Source: Spirogloea muscicola
Lineage: Eukaryota; Streptophyta; Zygnematophyceae; Spirogloeales; Spirogloeaceae
Length of the DNA: 41,957 nucleotides
Reading direction: 5' to 3'
Assembly: GCA_009602725.1 (NCBI GenBank)
Contig: WELB01000138.1
Span: 343,025 to 384,981 of the forward strand
Part shown: in pieces, positions 22,564-31,290 of the stretch
Numbering within the stretch: position 1 is the stretch's first letter
Layout: each line of letters starts with the position of its first letter
The notes under the pieces: generated by a model
Database searches by the model: none
What the model saw: only the letters and a program-made list of their open reading frames with translations
Told to the model about the DNA's origin: nothing
Made by a program: the position numbers and the translations under genes

Positions 22564-23328
22564 AGTACGGGCATGCTCATGGTAGTAGCTATGTGTCTTT
22601 GAGTTGCCACGTACTGAAAGGGAAGCAAGGACAATTCGCGTTACAGCCTTCCCTCGAGTGGCTTAAGGATCTGTACGCAATGGGAACTTGTGACCATTGT
22701 TGAGGTGGGCTCCCACCCAACTGACCTGTGCTATTACTCTTGACGCGGCCAATTCCAGCTGGACATATGCACAGCACCCTTAAGATCTGGCTCTCGGTGT
22801 CGCAGTGTGCTGTGATGGACGACAGGGAAGTGGTTGTCACAGTCGCAATTGGCCAGCATCTGCCACCGGCACGTTCCTGCCGCTATGGCGGTCTACGTAA
22901 TATCGAACGCAGGCAGCCACGTTTTGTCCAGGTTGGCCCAGTGCGTAAAGTCAGTACCGTTGAGCTTTATCGCGTGAAAGCCGTGCATATCCATCCGATG
23001 GAAGATCTGCTGCACTGGTACCTGCTTCTTGATTTCCACCTCCCACATGACATCATTTCGCCACTGCTCAAAGAGACCAAGGAAGAAGCGACTGGCTCTA
23101 TCAACATGAATTAACGCTGTTGCCACCATCATCATCATTGACGCTACTGCCATCATTAGCGTGCATGTCAGCAACTCCTTCACACAGTTGCTTGATTCTT
23201 GCTTCTCTTTGCAGTGTTTCTCTCACGTCATGCACTTGCGTGGCGCAGTTGTCACACACCAGCAGGGAGAGGTTAAAGGATGCAATGGTAAAACAGGGGG
23301 AGGATGGATCACTCAATAAGTACGAGTG
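22564..23328. other. Non-mitochondrial stretch with an unassigned - strand frame
   Basis: Composition returns to about half GC. On the - strand a frame at 23183-22893 includes FEQWRNDVMWEVEIKK and QIFHRMDMHGFHAIKLNGTD. A second frame, ending at 23101, includes LLVCDNCATQVHDV (possible CxxC). They could be two exons or two decayed parts of one gene. I do not recognise the family, and no start or splice model is convincing. Confidence 0.3.
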
Positions 23329-23612
23329 AAGAAAGTGCTCGCCCATTGAGAATAGGGGCTGGAACAACCAGCCCGAAAAAGAATGAACAGAGTACGAGAA
23401 GGGGGCCAGGGGAAGCGCTAAGTAACAGAAACAAAGCGGCTACGAGACACTCAGTAACCCCTGCTAAGCAGCCGCAGATCAGAGATGCTGGGCTCCTGGA
23501 AGTGGGTCCCCTGGCCAGAGCCAGAGGCAGCAGCGAGGGCTCTGCCGGCACGAAGGTGCAGCGCCCGGGCCATGGACCTCTGCAGCGAGACGGCCAGGCG
23601 CAGGCGCAGTGA
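23329..23612 (-). mobile_element. 5'-truncated non-LTR retrotransposon copy, family A1
   Basis: On the - strand an open frame (RLAVSLQRSMARALHLRAGR ... SISDLRLLSRGY) stops at 23453-23451. The A1 3' UTR follows: GCGCTTCCCCTGGCCCCCTT, then GGGCTGG-TTGTT-CCAGCCC, then CTCAATGGGCGAGCACTTTC. This is the extreme C-terminus of the element protein plus its complete 3' end. No reverse transcriptase domain is present. Confidence 0.8.
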
Positions 23613-23668
23613 GGAGCCTCAGATCCGACAGACGAGAGCCGAGACACGAGAGTGGCTCTCTCGAAGAC

Positions 23669-24251
23669 AATTTCGTGTATTAGAAACAAATGTAGGCCAA
23701 ATGGCCGAGTACAAAGGCAAGCACATCTAAAGATCTACATAACCTACAGCATGTCATGTCTAGTTGTCTAGATGCCTAGCTGTGCGTTTCCCTTCTTTTC
23801 AGCACCTGTTGTAGCTCTTTGGATTTTGTCCATTCTTTTTTGGCTGGCTTCTGCCAGCCCCTCTCTTCTATGGGCGAGCTCATCTTCTTCATCTTCTCTT
23901 CTATGGGCGAGCTTTTCCCTCTTCTATGGGCGAGCTCTTTCTTCTACAGCAGGTTGACCTGCTCAATAACCACGGGTCAAAACATAAAGGTCACTAATCG
24001 ATGCATGAATACTAGATGCCAGAAACGGAGCCCTTCTGCCACCAACTAGAGCTCGCCCAGCTTTCTAGTGCAAGGCACTAGCCTGAGCACGCTGCAAACA
24101 GGTCGAAACTCGTCGTCGCAAGAGCGACAGATATGCAGCTGGCAAGCCCGTCTCAGCCGGAAACACATCTGCACGTCGAGTGTAGCCTAGATTGGCAACG
24201 TTTCGAAGGAGAGTGTGGAAACGAGGACCCAGACAGCCAAAGATGTCGATT
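23669..24251 (-). mobile_element. Family B retrotransposon 3' piece, interrupted by an A2 tail
   Basis: The - strand encodes a decayed C-terminus (RVSTCLQRAQASALH, an in-frame TAG, KAGRALVGG ... SISDLYVLTRGY) with its stop at 23965-23963. A 3' UTR follows, with GGCCATTTGGCC near its end and ACACGAAATT at the terminus. A 192-bp insertion (23752-23943) splits the UTR. Without insertion and target repeat the copy is 383 bp, matching the 382-bp copy at 40851-41232. Confidence 0.8.
23752..23943 (+). mobile_element. Tail-only A2 insertion flanked by CTACAGCA direct repeats
   Basis: CTACAGCA occurs at 23744-23751 and 23944-23951, and the uninterrupted sister copy has one. The 192-bp insert is 3' UTR only, with the hairpin GGCTGGC-TTCT-GCCAGCC. 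The terminal word TCTTCTATGGGCGAGCT then occurs three times in succession (about 23867-23940), as if tails had been added onto tails. It has no coding sequence and no poly(A). Confidence 0.85.
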
Positions 24252-24535
24252 AAAGCACTTAGATAGGATGGGATTCTTAATAACCACGAGTGAGGAGCCG
24301 CACATTAGATAGACTAGCTGCCGGAAAACAATCCCCCTGACGAAAGCCAGAGGCTGCAGCCAGAGCACGCCAGCACGCAGGTGCAAGGCGTGGGCCATGG
24401 ACCGCTGAAGGGTATTGGAAGCGCATGCGGTAGACCTGGGCTAACGAGCCAGCGGCGTCGAAGTCAGCCTGCTCACCTGCGGGACAGCGCGCCGCGCAAG
24501 CCTGGCTAGCAGGTCGAGCCACTGGTACCCGAGGA
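24252..24535 (-). mobile_element. Retrotransposon C-terminal fragment next to family B
   Basis: The - strand frame ends RALAAASGFRQGDCFPAASL ... RLLTRGY with stop TAA at 24279-24277. Upstream it retains AAGSLAQVYRMRF, the conserved block before the QR motif, though the Q-R region is altered. Its 5' end abuts the ACACGAAATT terminus of another family B tail at 24536. Confidence 0.75.
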
Positions 24536-24705
24536 AATTTCGTGTATTTTAAACAATCGAAGGCCACGTGGCCAAGTACAAAGGCAAGCACATCTGAAGA
24601 CCTACATGACCAACAGCAGATTGACCAGCTCAGTAACCACGGGTCAAAACGTAAAGGTCGCTAATTGGTGCCTGAATACTGGATGTCAGAAAACCCGAGG
24701 GCCCC
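24536..24705 (-). mobile_element. Short family B 3' end
   Basis: Contains the C-terminal VLTRGY-stop equivalent (24632-24630) and the complete family B 3' UTR, with GGCCACGTGGCC as its terminal palindrome. The 5' truncation is within 75 bp of the stop. Confidence 0.7.
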
Positions 24706-25150
24706 GTGCACATCCACGGCCAAGGGTACGAACTCGTCCCCAAACAGGCTGACACGAATGGGAGCCAGTCTCCTTTTCTCTGGTCAGGGGACCCACTTCC
24801 TGTGCTTGTTTTTCTTAGGGCTTCCCCTGGCCCCCTTCTCGTACTTTGTGCCTTTTTGGGCTGGCTTTTTCCAGCCCCTATCCTAAGTGGGCGAGCACTT
24901 TCGTTTACTTCCAGGTGCCTAGCTTATCTGATCTGCGCCTTTGCTTAGCAGGGGGTACTGAGTGGTCCGTAGTTGTTTTGTGGTCGGATGAGGCTGGCGG
25001 TCTCGCTACAGCGCTCTTGGGGTTACTGAGTGTCTCGTAGCAGCTTTGTTTCTGTTACTTAGCGCTTCCCCTGGCCCCCTTCTCGTACTCTGTTCTCTCT
25101 CTTTCGGGCTGGTTGTTCCAGCCCCTATTCTCAATGGGCGAGCACTTTCT
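24706..25150 (+). mobile_element. Nested A1 retrotransposon tails, + strand
   Basis: A decayed A1 C-terminus (GGGACCCACTTCC...CAGGTGCCTAGC) is split by a tail insertion at 24801-24906. A second A1 piece follows, with an internal deletion joining VSLQR directly to the final GY-stop. It ends in GGGCTGG-TTGTT-CCAGCCC and CTCAATGGGCGAGCACTTTC. Confidence 0.7.
24801..24906 (+). mobile_element. Tail-only A1 insertion flanked by ACTTCC repeats
   Basis: ACTTCC at 24795-24800 and 24907-24912 brackets 106 bp consisting of the A1 3' UTR from TGTGCTTGTTTTTCTTAG to GGGCGAGCACTTTCGTTT. Related copies show the host word ACCCACTTCCAGGAGCC uninterrupted. Confidence 0.85.
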
Positions 25151-25533
25151 TCTTTGGCTCATGCGGTCCAAAGCGCGCTCGCCGTGCTATGGCTGCTGCT
25201 TCCAGATATCGGCAGAGTGCCGCATTTCCTGCTTCGAGTTACTCTGATCTGCTGTTGCTCACACGTGGATACTGAGCACCCATCTGAACTCCCTCTGCAC
25301 CGTCTCGTGCTTTGTAGTGTAGTCCTTTTTCAGCAGTTCTTTCTTTGGCTTTGGACATTGTCCATTCTTTTTGGGTTGGCTTTGCCAGCCCCTCTTCTCT
25401 ATGGACGAGCTCTTCTCTCTGTGTCTTTGTGTGCTTGTCTTCGCGCTTCCCCTCGCCCCCTTCTCGTACTCAGTTCATTCTTTTTCGGGCTGGCTTGTCC
25501 AGCCCCTATCCTCAATGGGCGAGCCCTTTCTTC
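25151..25533 (+). mobile_element. A2 C-terminus and 3' UTR followed by an A1 tail
   Basis: Directly after an A1 terminus (...GAGCACTTTCTTCT) begins an A2 coding remnant (RRAMAAASRYRQSAAFPASS ... LLLTRGY-stop near 25281). Its UTR has TTGGACATTGTCC, hairpin GGGTTGGC-TTT-GCCAGCCC and ATGGACGAGCTC. An A1 tail follows, with hairpin GGGCTGG-CTTGT-CCAGCCC and ATGGGCGAGC, ending near 25533. Confidence 0.7.
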
Positions 25534-26681
25534 TATCTCCTTTTCGATAGGAAAGCGCAGGCTCACTACACACACGCTGCGGACGTGCAGGCCGCCTCCG
25601 ACTTGAAGGGACTGCTCAAGGACGATAGACGTGGCCTTACCCGGCTCCTTTCAATCGGCTCCCCGGGCGCGTCGGAGTGGCTAAACGCTCTGCCGATCTA
25701 CGAGTCCCTTCGGCTTTCTGACAAACCTTTTCCGCACGGCGCTCCACCACCACCTTGGCCTCCCCCCCCCTTGCTTGGCTGGCATCCGCCAGTGCGAGTG
25801 TGGCCACATTGCCGACGACAAGCTCGCCTTAGCTTCGCACATGCTGAGGTGTGTTGAGGGGGGTGAGCGCATTGCCTCCCACGACCTACTAAGGGATACC
25901 ATGTTTGGCATTGTGCGAGAGGCGGGATATCATCCGGCGATGGAGGTGTCTGGGATCATGCCAATCTCCTCAAGGCGCGGCAAGCCATACGTGCGGCGTC
26001 TGGACGTGGTCGCTACCCCGCGGGGCGGTGGGCCTCGTCTGCTCTTGGACGTGGTACTGATCGACGCATACAAGGCTGGCGCACCAACGTCAACCGTGTC
26101 TGGCTGGGCCACGTCCAGCGCGGAGCGCAAGAAGGAGCGGCACTACCATGATCATCCTCGAGGGGACCATCTTTACCCGTGTGCCATGGATATCTATGGA
26201 GGCTACGGCGTGAAATGGTCCTCCCTGATCCAGCATCTGGCCCGGCTGGTTGATGCGCGTCGTCGAAGTCGGGGGGGCAGCTTGGGCCACTCCAGCATTC
26301 CGCAGGCCTTAGTTGCATATTATAGAATGCGGCTCTCGCTTAGTTTGCAGCGCTCGCAAGCATTGGCTCTTCATCAACGTGCAGGGCGCGCTCTAAGTCA
26401 GGCCTCCGGCTTTCGTGGCGGCGCTCCAGCTCCCCAAGTTAGCTTGTCAGATTTGTTTGTGCTCACCCGTGGGTACTAATGTCATCTTAGGTACCTTAGA
26501 TTAGGTCTCCGTATTATGTAGCATTGTTTAGTCTGCACTCGACTCTGCCTGAACAATGTATTGGCTTGAATTGGCCTCCCTTTCAATTCATGCGCCCCGC
26601 GCGCCTTCTCTCTCTTTTCACTTCCTGTCGGAGATTGGCAGGGCAATACTGAACTTCTCTATGGGCGAGCACTTTCTTCTA
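25534..26681 (+). mobile_element. Longest retrotransposon copy: C-terminal REL-type endonuclease region and 3' UTR
   Basis: Coding sequence runs from about 25548 to 26479 with one frameshift near 25725. It begins with the stretch that follows reverse transcriptase in many plant and algal non-LTR elements (SPGASEWLNALPIYESLRLS, FRTALHHHLGLPP). Next comes a cysteine-histidine cluster, CECGH...SHMLRC, and a PD-(D/E)xK-like core (RRLDVVATPRGGGPRLLLDV then DAYK). The conserved tail is SLSLQRSQALALHQRAGRAL ... LSDLFVLTRGY-stop. In related elements this region is a restriction-enzyme-like endonuclease that nicks the target. The RT itself is absent. A 3' UTR of about 200 bp ends CTATGGGCGAGCACTTTCTT. 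Confidence 0.8.
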
Positions 26682-27004
26682 ATACTGCAGCCGGGTCGCT
26701 GGCGTAAGTGTATCGAATGCGCCTGGCCGTCTCGCTGCAGAGGTCTATGGCCCGGGCGTTGCACCTTCGTGCCGGCAGAGCCCTCGCTGCTGCCTCTGGC
26801 TCCGGCCAAGGGACCCACTTCCACGAGCCTAGCATCTCCGACCTGCGGCTGCTTAGCAGAGGTTACTGAGTGATTCGTAGCTGCTTTGTTTCTCTGTGTG
26901 CTTGTTTTTCTTAGCGCTTCCCCTGGCCCCCTTCTCGTACTCTGTTCATTCATTTTTGGGCTGGCTTTTCCAGCCCCTATTCTCAATGGGCGAGCACTTT
27001 CTTC
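26682..27004 (+). mobile_element. A1 copy starting exactly at the previous copy's 3' end
   Basis: The frame is TCG CTG GCG TAA GTG TAT CGA ATG..., with one C-to-T change turning the conserved Gln (SLAQVYRM) into a stop. It then continues intact (LAVSLQRSMARALHLRAGRA ... RLLSRGY-stop). The complete A1 UTR follows, with GGGCTGG-CTTTT-CCAGCCC and CTCAATGGGCGAGCACTTTC. Confidence 0.8.
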
Positions 27005-27600
27005 AATACTGGAGGCCCGCACAGCGGCCAAGGGAGGACGGCTCGTTTGTCTCGAGCGGGCAGTGGGCGGGCGGGTGCTTGTATCTCAGACCTTGTCCAT
27101 TTCTTTGGGCTGGCCTTTCCCAGCCACCAGTCAATCTGGCCGCGCGTCTTCTGCTGTACCTGAGTTTGTCGAGTTTGGCTTGCGGCTTGGCAGGAAAGAA
27201 CAACAGTCGATAACCAGGACAAGGACGGACGGTCTCAACGCGGTTTGGGAGATGAAGAAGAAAGTGCTCGCCCGTTGAGGATAGAGGAGCTCGCCCATAG
27301 AAAAGAGGAGCTGGCAGAAGCCAGCCAAAAAAGAATGGACAAAACCCAGAGCCACAACAGGTGCCGGAAAGAACGGAAATACACAGCTACGCATCTAGAC
27401 AACTAGACACGACGGAACCACAGGAAGCTCAATACCCGCGGGTGAGCAACATCAGGTTCCAGCTCGAAGCTGGAAATGATGCAGGCAGACGAGACCCAAA
27501 AGCAGCAACGATAGCACGGCCCGCACACGAGTGGACGGCATGAGTGAGGGAGTGTTGAAGAGACAACGAGAGCCGCATCCGGAAGACCTGGGCCAGGGAG
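27005..27600. mobile_element. Decayed tail on +, and an A2 copy on the - strand
   Basis: 27097-27145 (+) is a decayed tail (TTTGGGCTGGCCTTTCCCAGCC). On the - strand, 27600-27429 encodes AAGSLAQVFRMRLSLSLQH ... LMLLTRGY-stop. Its UTR runs down to about 27255, with hairpin GGCTGGC-TTCT-GCCAGC, CTATGGGCGAGCTC and then a second terminal word (CTCAACGGGCGAGCACTTTC), again tail upon tail. Confidence 0.7.
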
Positions 27601-27907
27601 CCGGCCGCGTTGAAGCCGGGCAGCCCCCCTGGCGGCAGAGCCCTCGCTGCCTGCCTCTGGCTCTGGCCCACTTCCAGGAGCCTAGCATCTCTGATCTGCG
27701 GCTGCTTAGCAGCGGTTACTGAGTGATTCGTAGCTGCTTTGCTTCTTCGCGTGCACGTTTTTCTTAGCGCTTCCCCTGGCCCTCTTCTCAAAAAAGGAAG
27801 AAGAAGAAAGTGCTCGCCCATTGAGAATAGGGGCTGGAAAAACCAGCCCGAAAAAGAATGAACAGAGTACGAGAAGGGGGCCCTGTCCTCAATGGGCGAG
27901 CACTTTC
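27601..27907. mobile_element. Head-to-head A1 tails
   Basis: On + an A1 C-terminus (HFQEPSISDLRLLSSGY-stop near 27722) and the start of its UTR run to about 27795. At 27801-27885 an A1 tail lies on the opposite strand, with CTCGCCCATTGAGAATAGGG and hairpin GGGCTGG-AAAAA-CCAGCCC. At 27886-27907 a bare terminus returns on + (CCTCAATGGGCGAGCACTTT). Confidence 0.7.
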
Positions 27908-28545
27908 CCTGGCCGACCCGGCCGCCGCTCGATGGCCTGCCGGGCAAGCCGCTGGAGGAAATCCAGCTAGCCGCTGCCATAAGCCCCGTGGACGTCGAAG
28001 GGCCGCGAATTCCTCGCCTTGGGGGTGATCTGCATACTTCCGCTCCTCGGCCCGGGCCGCCAAAGCGACCGCATGCCCAGCGGTCGCTTTGGCCGCCGAC
28101 TTGACGGGGTTGGCGGAGTCGACACAGTCGGCGGTCACCACAACCGCGATGATACGCGGACCGCCGCCGGACGGGATGGCGACTAGGTCGGCGCGCCGGG
28201 TGTGGAGCTGACCATCGGCGCCGCGCACGGTGGGTATTATCGACGTGTGCTCCACGGCCACCTTGTAGCCCGCCTCGATGAAGACACCCTGCATGCCGTC
28301 CCTGAGAAGGTCATAGGGGCTTGTCCAGCCCCTATCCTCAATGGGCGAGCCCTTTCTTCTTCTCATGGGAGTCGGTCCTCTCGCCGCCGTGAGCACAGCG
28401 GAGCAGGTGGGCCGCCAGCTCCGCAGGGTCGGCGTGGCGGGCACCGCACTCGCATTGCATGACTCCGACGAGGCAGGGGGGGAGGAGGCCCAGAAGCCGG
28501 TGGGCCGCCGTCCTTTAGACTGCGTCAGGCACGGTGAGAGAGAGT
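27908..28545 (-). pseudogene. Retrotransposon REL-endonuclease pseudogene interrupted by a tail insertion
   Basis: The - strand carries homology to the copy at 25.7-26.5 kb: RTAAHRLLGLLPPC, the cluster CECGARHADP...HLLRC, then (after the insertion at 28315-28362) LLRDGMQGVFIEAGYK, RRADLVAIPSGGGPRIIAVV and ADHPQGEEF. Then a frameshift restores PFDVHGAYG. An in-frame TAA, the insertion and the frameshift show it is dead. The second acidic position of the nuclease core (DVV in the other copy) reads AVV here. Confidence 0.75.
28315..28362 (+). mobile_element. 48-bp tail-only insertion flanked by TCAT repeats
   Basis: TCAT at 28311-28314 and 28363-28366 brackets 48 bp ending CTCAATGGGCGAGCCCTTTC plus TTCTTC. 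It splits the codon series between His and Asp-Leu-Leu-Arg-Asp of the host frame. This is the smallest clear tail insertion here. Only half of the usual hairpin is present, but AGGGGCT/AGCCCCT can still pair. Confidence 0.8.
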
Positions 28546-28690
28546 AGAGCTCGCCCATAGAGAAGAGGGGCTGGCAAAGCCAACCTAAAAAGAATGGACA
28601 ATATCCAAAAGAGAGAGGATAGGGGCTGGAAAAGCCAGCTCAAAAAAGAATGAACAAAGCACGAGAAGGGGGGAGACTGCAGTCGGCCCC
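28546..28690 (-). mobile_element. A2 tail followed by an A1 tail, - strand
   Basis: Reading + DNA: GAGCTCGCCCATAGAGAAGA, GGGGCTGGCAAAGCCAACC and AATGGACAATATCC (A2), then AGGATAGGGGCTGGAAAAGC, CAGCTC and ACGAGAAGGGGG (A1 without its terminus). Confidence 0.7.
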
Positions 28691-28859
28691 GGATCCTCCT
28701 GCTAGTGGCACGCGTCGGAGCCACAGTATCAGTGGCACTGAGGAGTGGCGCCGGAGAGGTTTACGCCCGCTGAGGAATATGAGCTTGCTCACGTCAATCA
28801 ATGTCAGAGAGCTGCTTCTTTCTAACGCATGAGGGCTTAGTAGAATTCGGGAGATGAGG

Positions 28860-31290
28860 CTGTGGGAAAAGGAGGATTGGCCCAAACAAGACGAACTCTT
28901 CCAGTAGTGGGCGATGGCTGTGAGTCGCCAAGAAGAAAGAATGAACAAAGTACGAAGACTGAATGAAAAAAAGTCTGAGAATAGAAAATGTTCAAAGCCA
29001 AAGAAAGAGGTGCCCAAAAAGGAATACACTACCAAAGACGACAATGCACTAGGGAAGCTCAGTACCCTCGAGTGAGCAATATCAGGTCGGAGTAGCTCGT
29101 GGCAGGGAAGGAGGCACTCCGCCGAGACCCAGAGGCGGCGGCCAGAGCACGTCCTGCACGTCCTGCTCTGAAAGGGCTGGTAGGTGCACAACAACCGGAA
29201 CTACTCTTCGTGACTTCTGCGAGTGGACGCTCCATCAAAGCCGGGCTGCTGGCTCGGCTGCTCTTGGTGGCGGGACACAGCACGTTGTAGAAAGGTTGTC
29301 GAAAGAGAGAAGAAAGAGCTGTTTCATTGTAAGACAATGGCTGTGGAAGGCCAGCCCGAAGGGCTGGCTTCTTCCAAGAAGTACAAGCTCTTCCTCCCAC
29401 AGTGTTGACCTTCTTCGATATCTCTTTCTTTGGCTTTGGACATTGTCCATTCTTCATGGACTGCGTTTGCCAGCCCTCTTCTCTCTGGGCGCGCACTTCC
29501 CACAGAACAAGGTCGAAAGGAGTGGGCAAGGGCCAGGCAAGGGTGATAGGGTCTAAGCACATCTCCTCGCCCTTTTTCAGCGCGGTGGGGGAGGGGGCGT
29601 TGCGGCGGTGGCCGGAATTTAGCAGAAGACACAGCTCTCCTATGTAGAGTGCCACTGGCTGTGAGAGGCCAGCGCAAAGAAGTGTACAAGGTCTGAAGGG
29701 CCGGATCCGCAGAAAAGTGAGATCTTCCACTTTAGAGAAGAATGACTCTTCCGGAGAAGGGCGAAGGCTGTGATTGTCCAGCCCGAACAAAGGGTAGTGA
29801 GCTTTTACAAAGAGAGATTCTTCCTAAAAAGGGAAATTGCTGTGATTGGCCAGCCCGGGAAGACAATAAGATGATTCGAAGGCGCCAGAAAAGCGACATA
29901 GCACACAGCAACTCAAGTGAACATCTAAGTGCTCAATAGCCCCTGTTGAGCAGCCGCAGGTCAGAGAACGTAGTCTCCGGGACTCGTCGTGTCCCGCAGG
30001 CGCGGTGAGCCGGCCGACTTCAACGCCGCTGGCTCGTGGGCCCAAGTCTATCGTATGGAATCGGCGGGCTCCCTTCAGCGGTCCATGGCCCAAGCCTTGC
30101 ATTTGCGTGCAGGCCGTGCTCTCGCTGCGGCCTCCGGCTTTCGTCAGGGGGATAGTTTTCCGGCAGCTAGTCTGTCGAATATGGGGCTCCTCACTCGTAA
30201 CTACTGAGTGGTCCATCCTCCCCCCGTAGTGCCATAGCTCCTTCAGGCCCCTTCTTCTTGCCCCTTCGTAGCTGCTAAGCGTTTTTGGGCCCCTTCGAAC
30301 CTTTATCAATTCTTGTCGGGCTGGCTTTTCCCAGCCCTTGCCCCCATTGGGAGTGCCACTTCTTCCAAAGCGCTGGCTAGCGCGCAGCGCGGTGTCCCCA
30401 CGCTCCCAAGCCCCAAGTGTTCCCATGTCCCCTCGTTCGGGAGCAGGCCGATGGCAACGCAGCAGGATATCTTGCCCAGGTGTTCGCATGCGCCTGTCAG
30501 TATCGCTGCAGCGGTCAATGGCACACGTGCTTTATCTGCGTGCTGGTCGCGCTCTGGCTATAGACAGGAGAAGTGCTCGCCCATAGAGAAGAGGGGCTGG
30601 CAAAGCCAGCCCAAAACAGAATAGACAATGTCCAAAGCCAAAGAAAGAGGTGCCAAAAAAGGACTACACTACCAAACACGACAACACACTAGGGAAGCAC
30701 AGCACCTGCGAGTGAGCAAATCAGGTCGGAGTAGCTCGTTGCCGGGAAGGAGGGACTCCACCGAGACCCGGAGGTGGCGGCCAGAGCACAGACAGGGGAT
30801 CCGCTAGCCAGAGACCACTTTCTCTGACCTGCGGCTGCTCACCAGGGTAGATTGAGCACCCAGAGGCCTCTAGAGTTGCTGTGGGATTTTCTTTGGCGCT
30901 TTTCTGGCCCCTTCAGATCTTAGTTCATTGGTTTCATGCGCTGGCCAAACAGGCATCGCCCCTCTACTGGAAGAGTCTCTCTTCCAAAGAAGAAAGCGCG
31001 GCCAGATTGACTGGTGGCTGGGAAAGGCCAGAAGCTTCCAAAGCTTCCAGGAAGCAAAGAAGAGATAGGGGCCCTTCCATTGGGGGAGACGACTGTGCAA
31101 AGAAAAGTGGCTCCCCCAAAGGGGAGCAAGAAGGTGCTCGCTCGGAGCAAGGGCTGTGAAAAGCCAGCCCGAAATCCATTGACAAGGTTCACAGGGGCCA
31201 GAAGCGCTCTTAGGTAGGGCGAGCACTTTCTTCTTAGGTAGGATTGGGTGGGAAGAGGAGAACAGCCAGCCCCGACAAGAATGGGCAAGG
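28860..31290. mobile_element. Array of older, decayed retrotransposon ends on both strands
   Basis: Recognisable coding ends: - strand RRSASFPATSYSDLILLTRG-Y-stop at 29059; + strand FNAAGSWAQVYRM ... SMAQALHLRAGRALAAASGF ... LLTRNY-stop at 30205-30207, with a UTR ending in CCATTGGGAGTGCCACTTC near 30366; + strand RMRLSVSLQRSMAHVLYLRA cut at 30565 by a - strand A2 tail that runs to about 30800; + strand SDLRLLTRV-D-stop near 30852. Between them, degenerate tails recur on the - strand with GGCTGTGA or GGCTGTGG before (G)GCCAGCCC at about 28913, 29338, 29649, 29767, 29829 and 31154. GCCAGCCC-GAA-GGGCTGGC at 29351-29369 is a perfect 8-bp hairpin. Confidence 0.65.

Noticed and set aside
22893-23183. 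Assigning the FEQWRNDVMWEVEIKK frame to a transposase or other known family
   Set aside because: No diagnostic motif could be identified; left as unassigned.
24153-24591. Overlapping - strand frames as host genes
   Set aside because: They are frames of truncated retrotransposon ends with stops and frameshifts.
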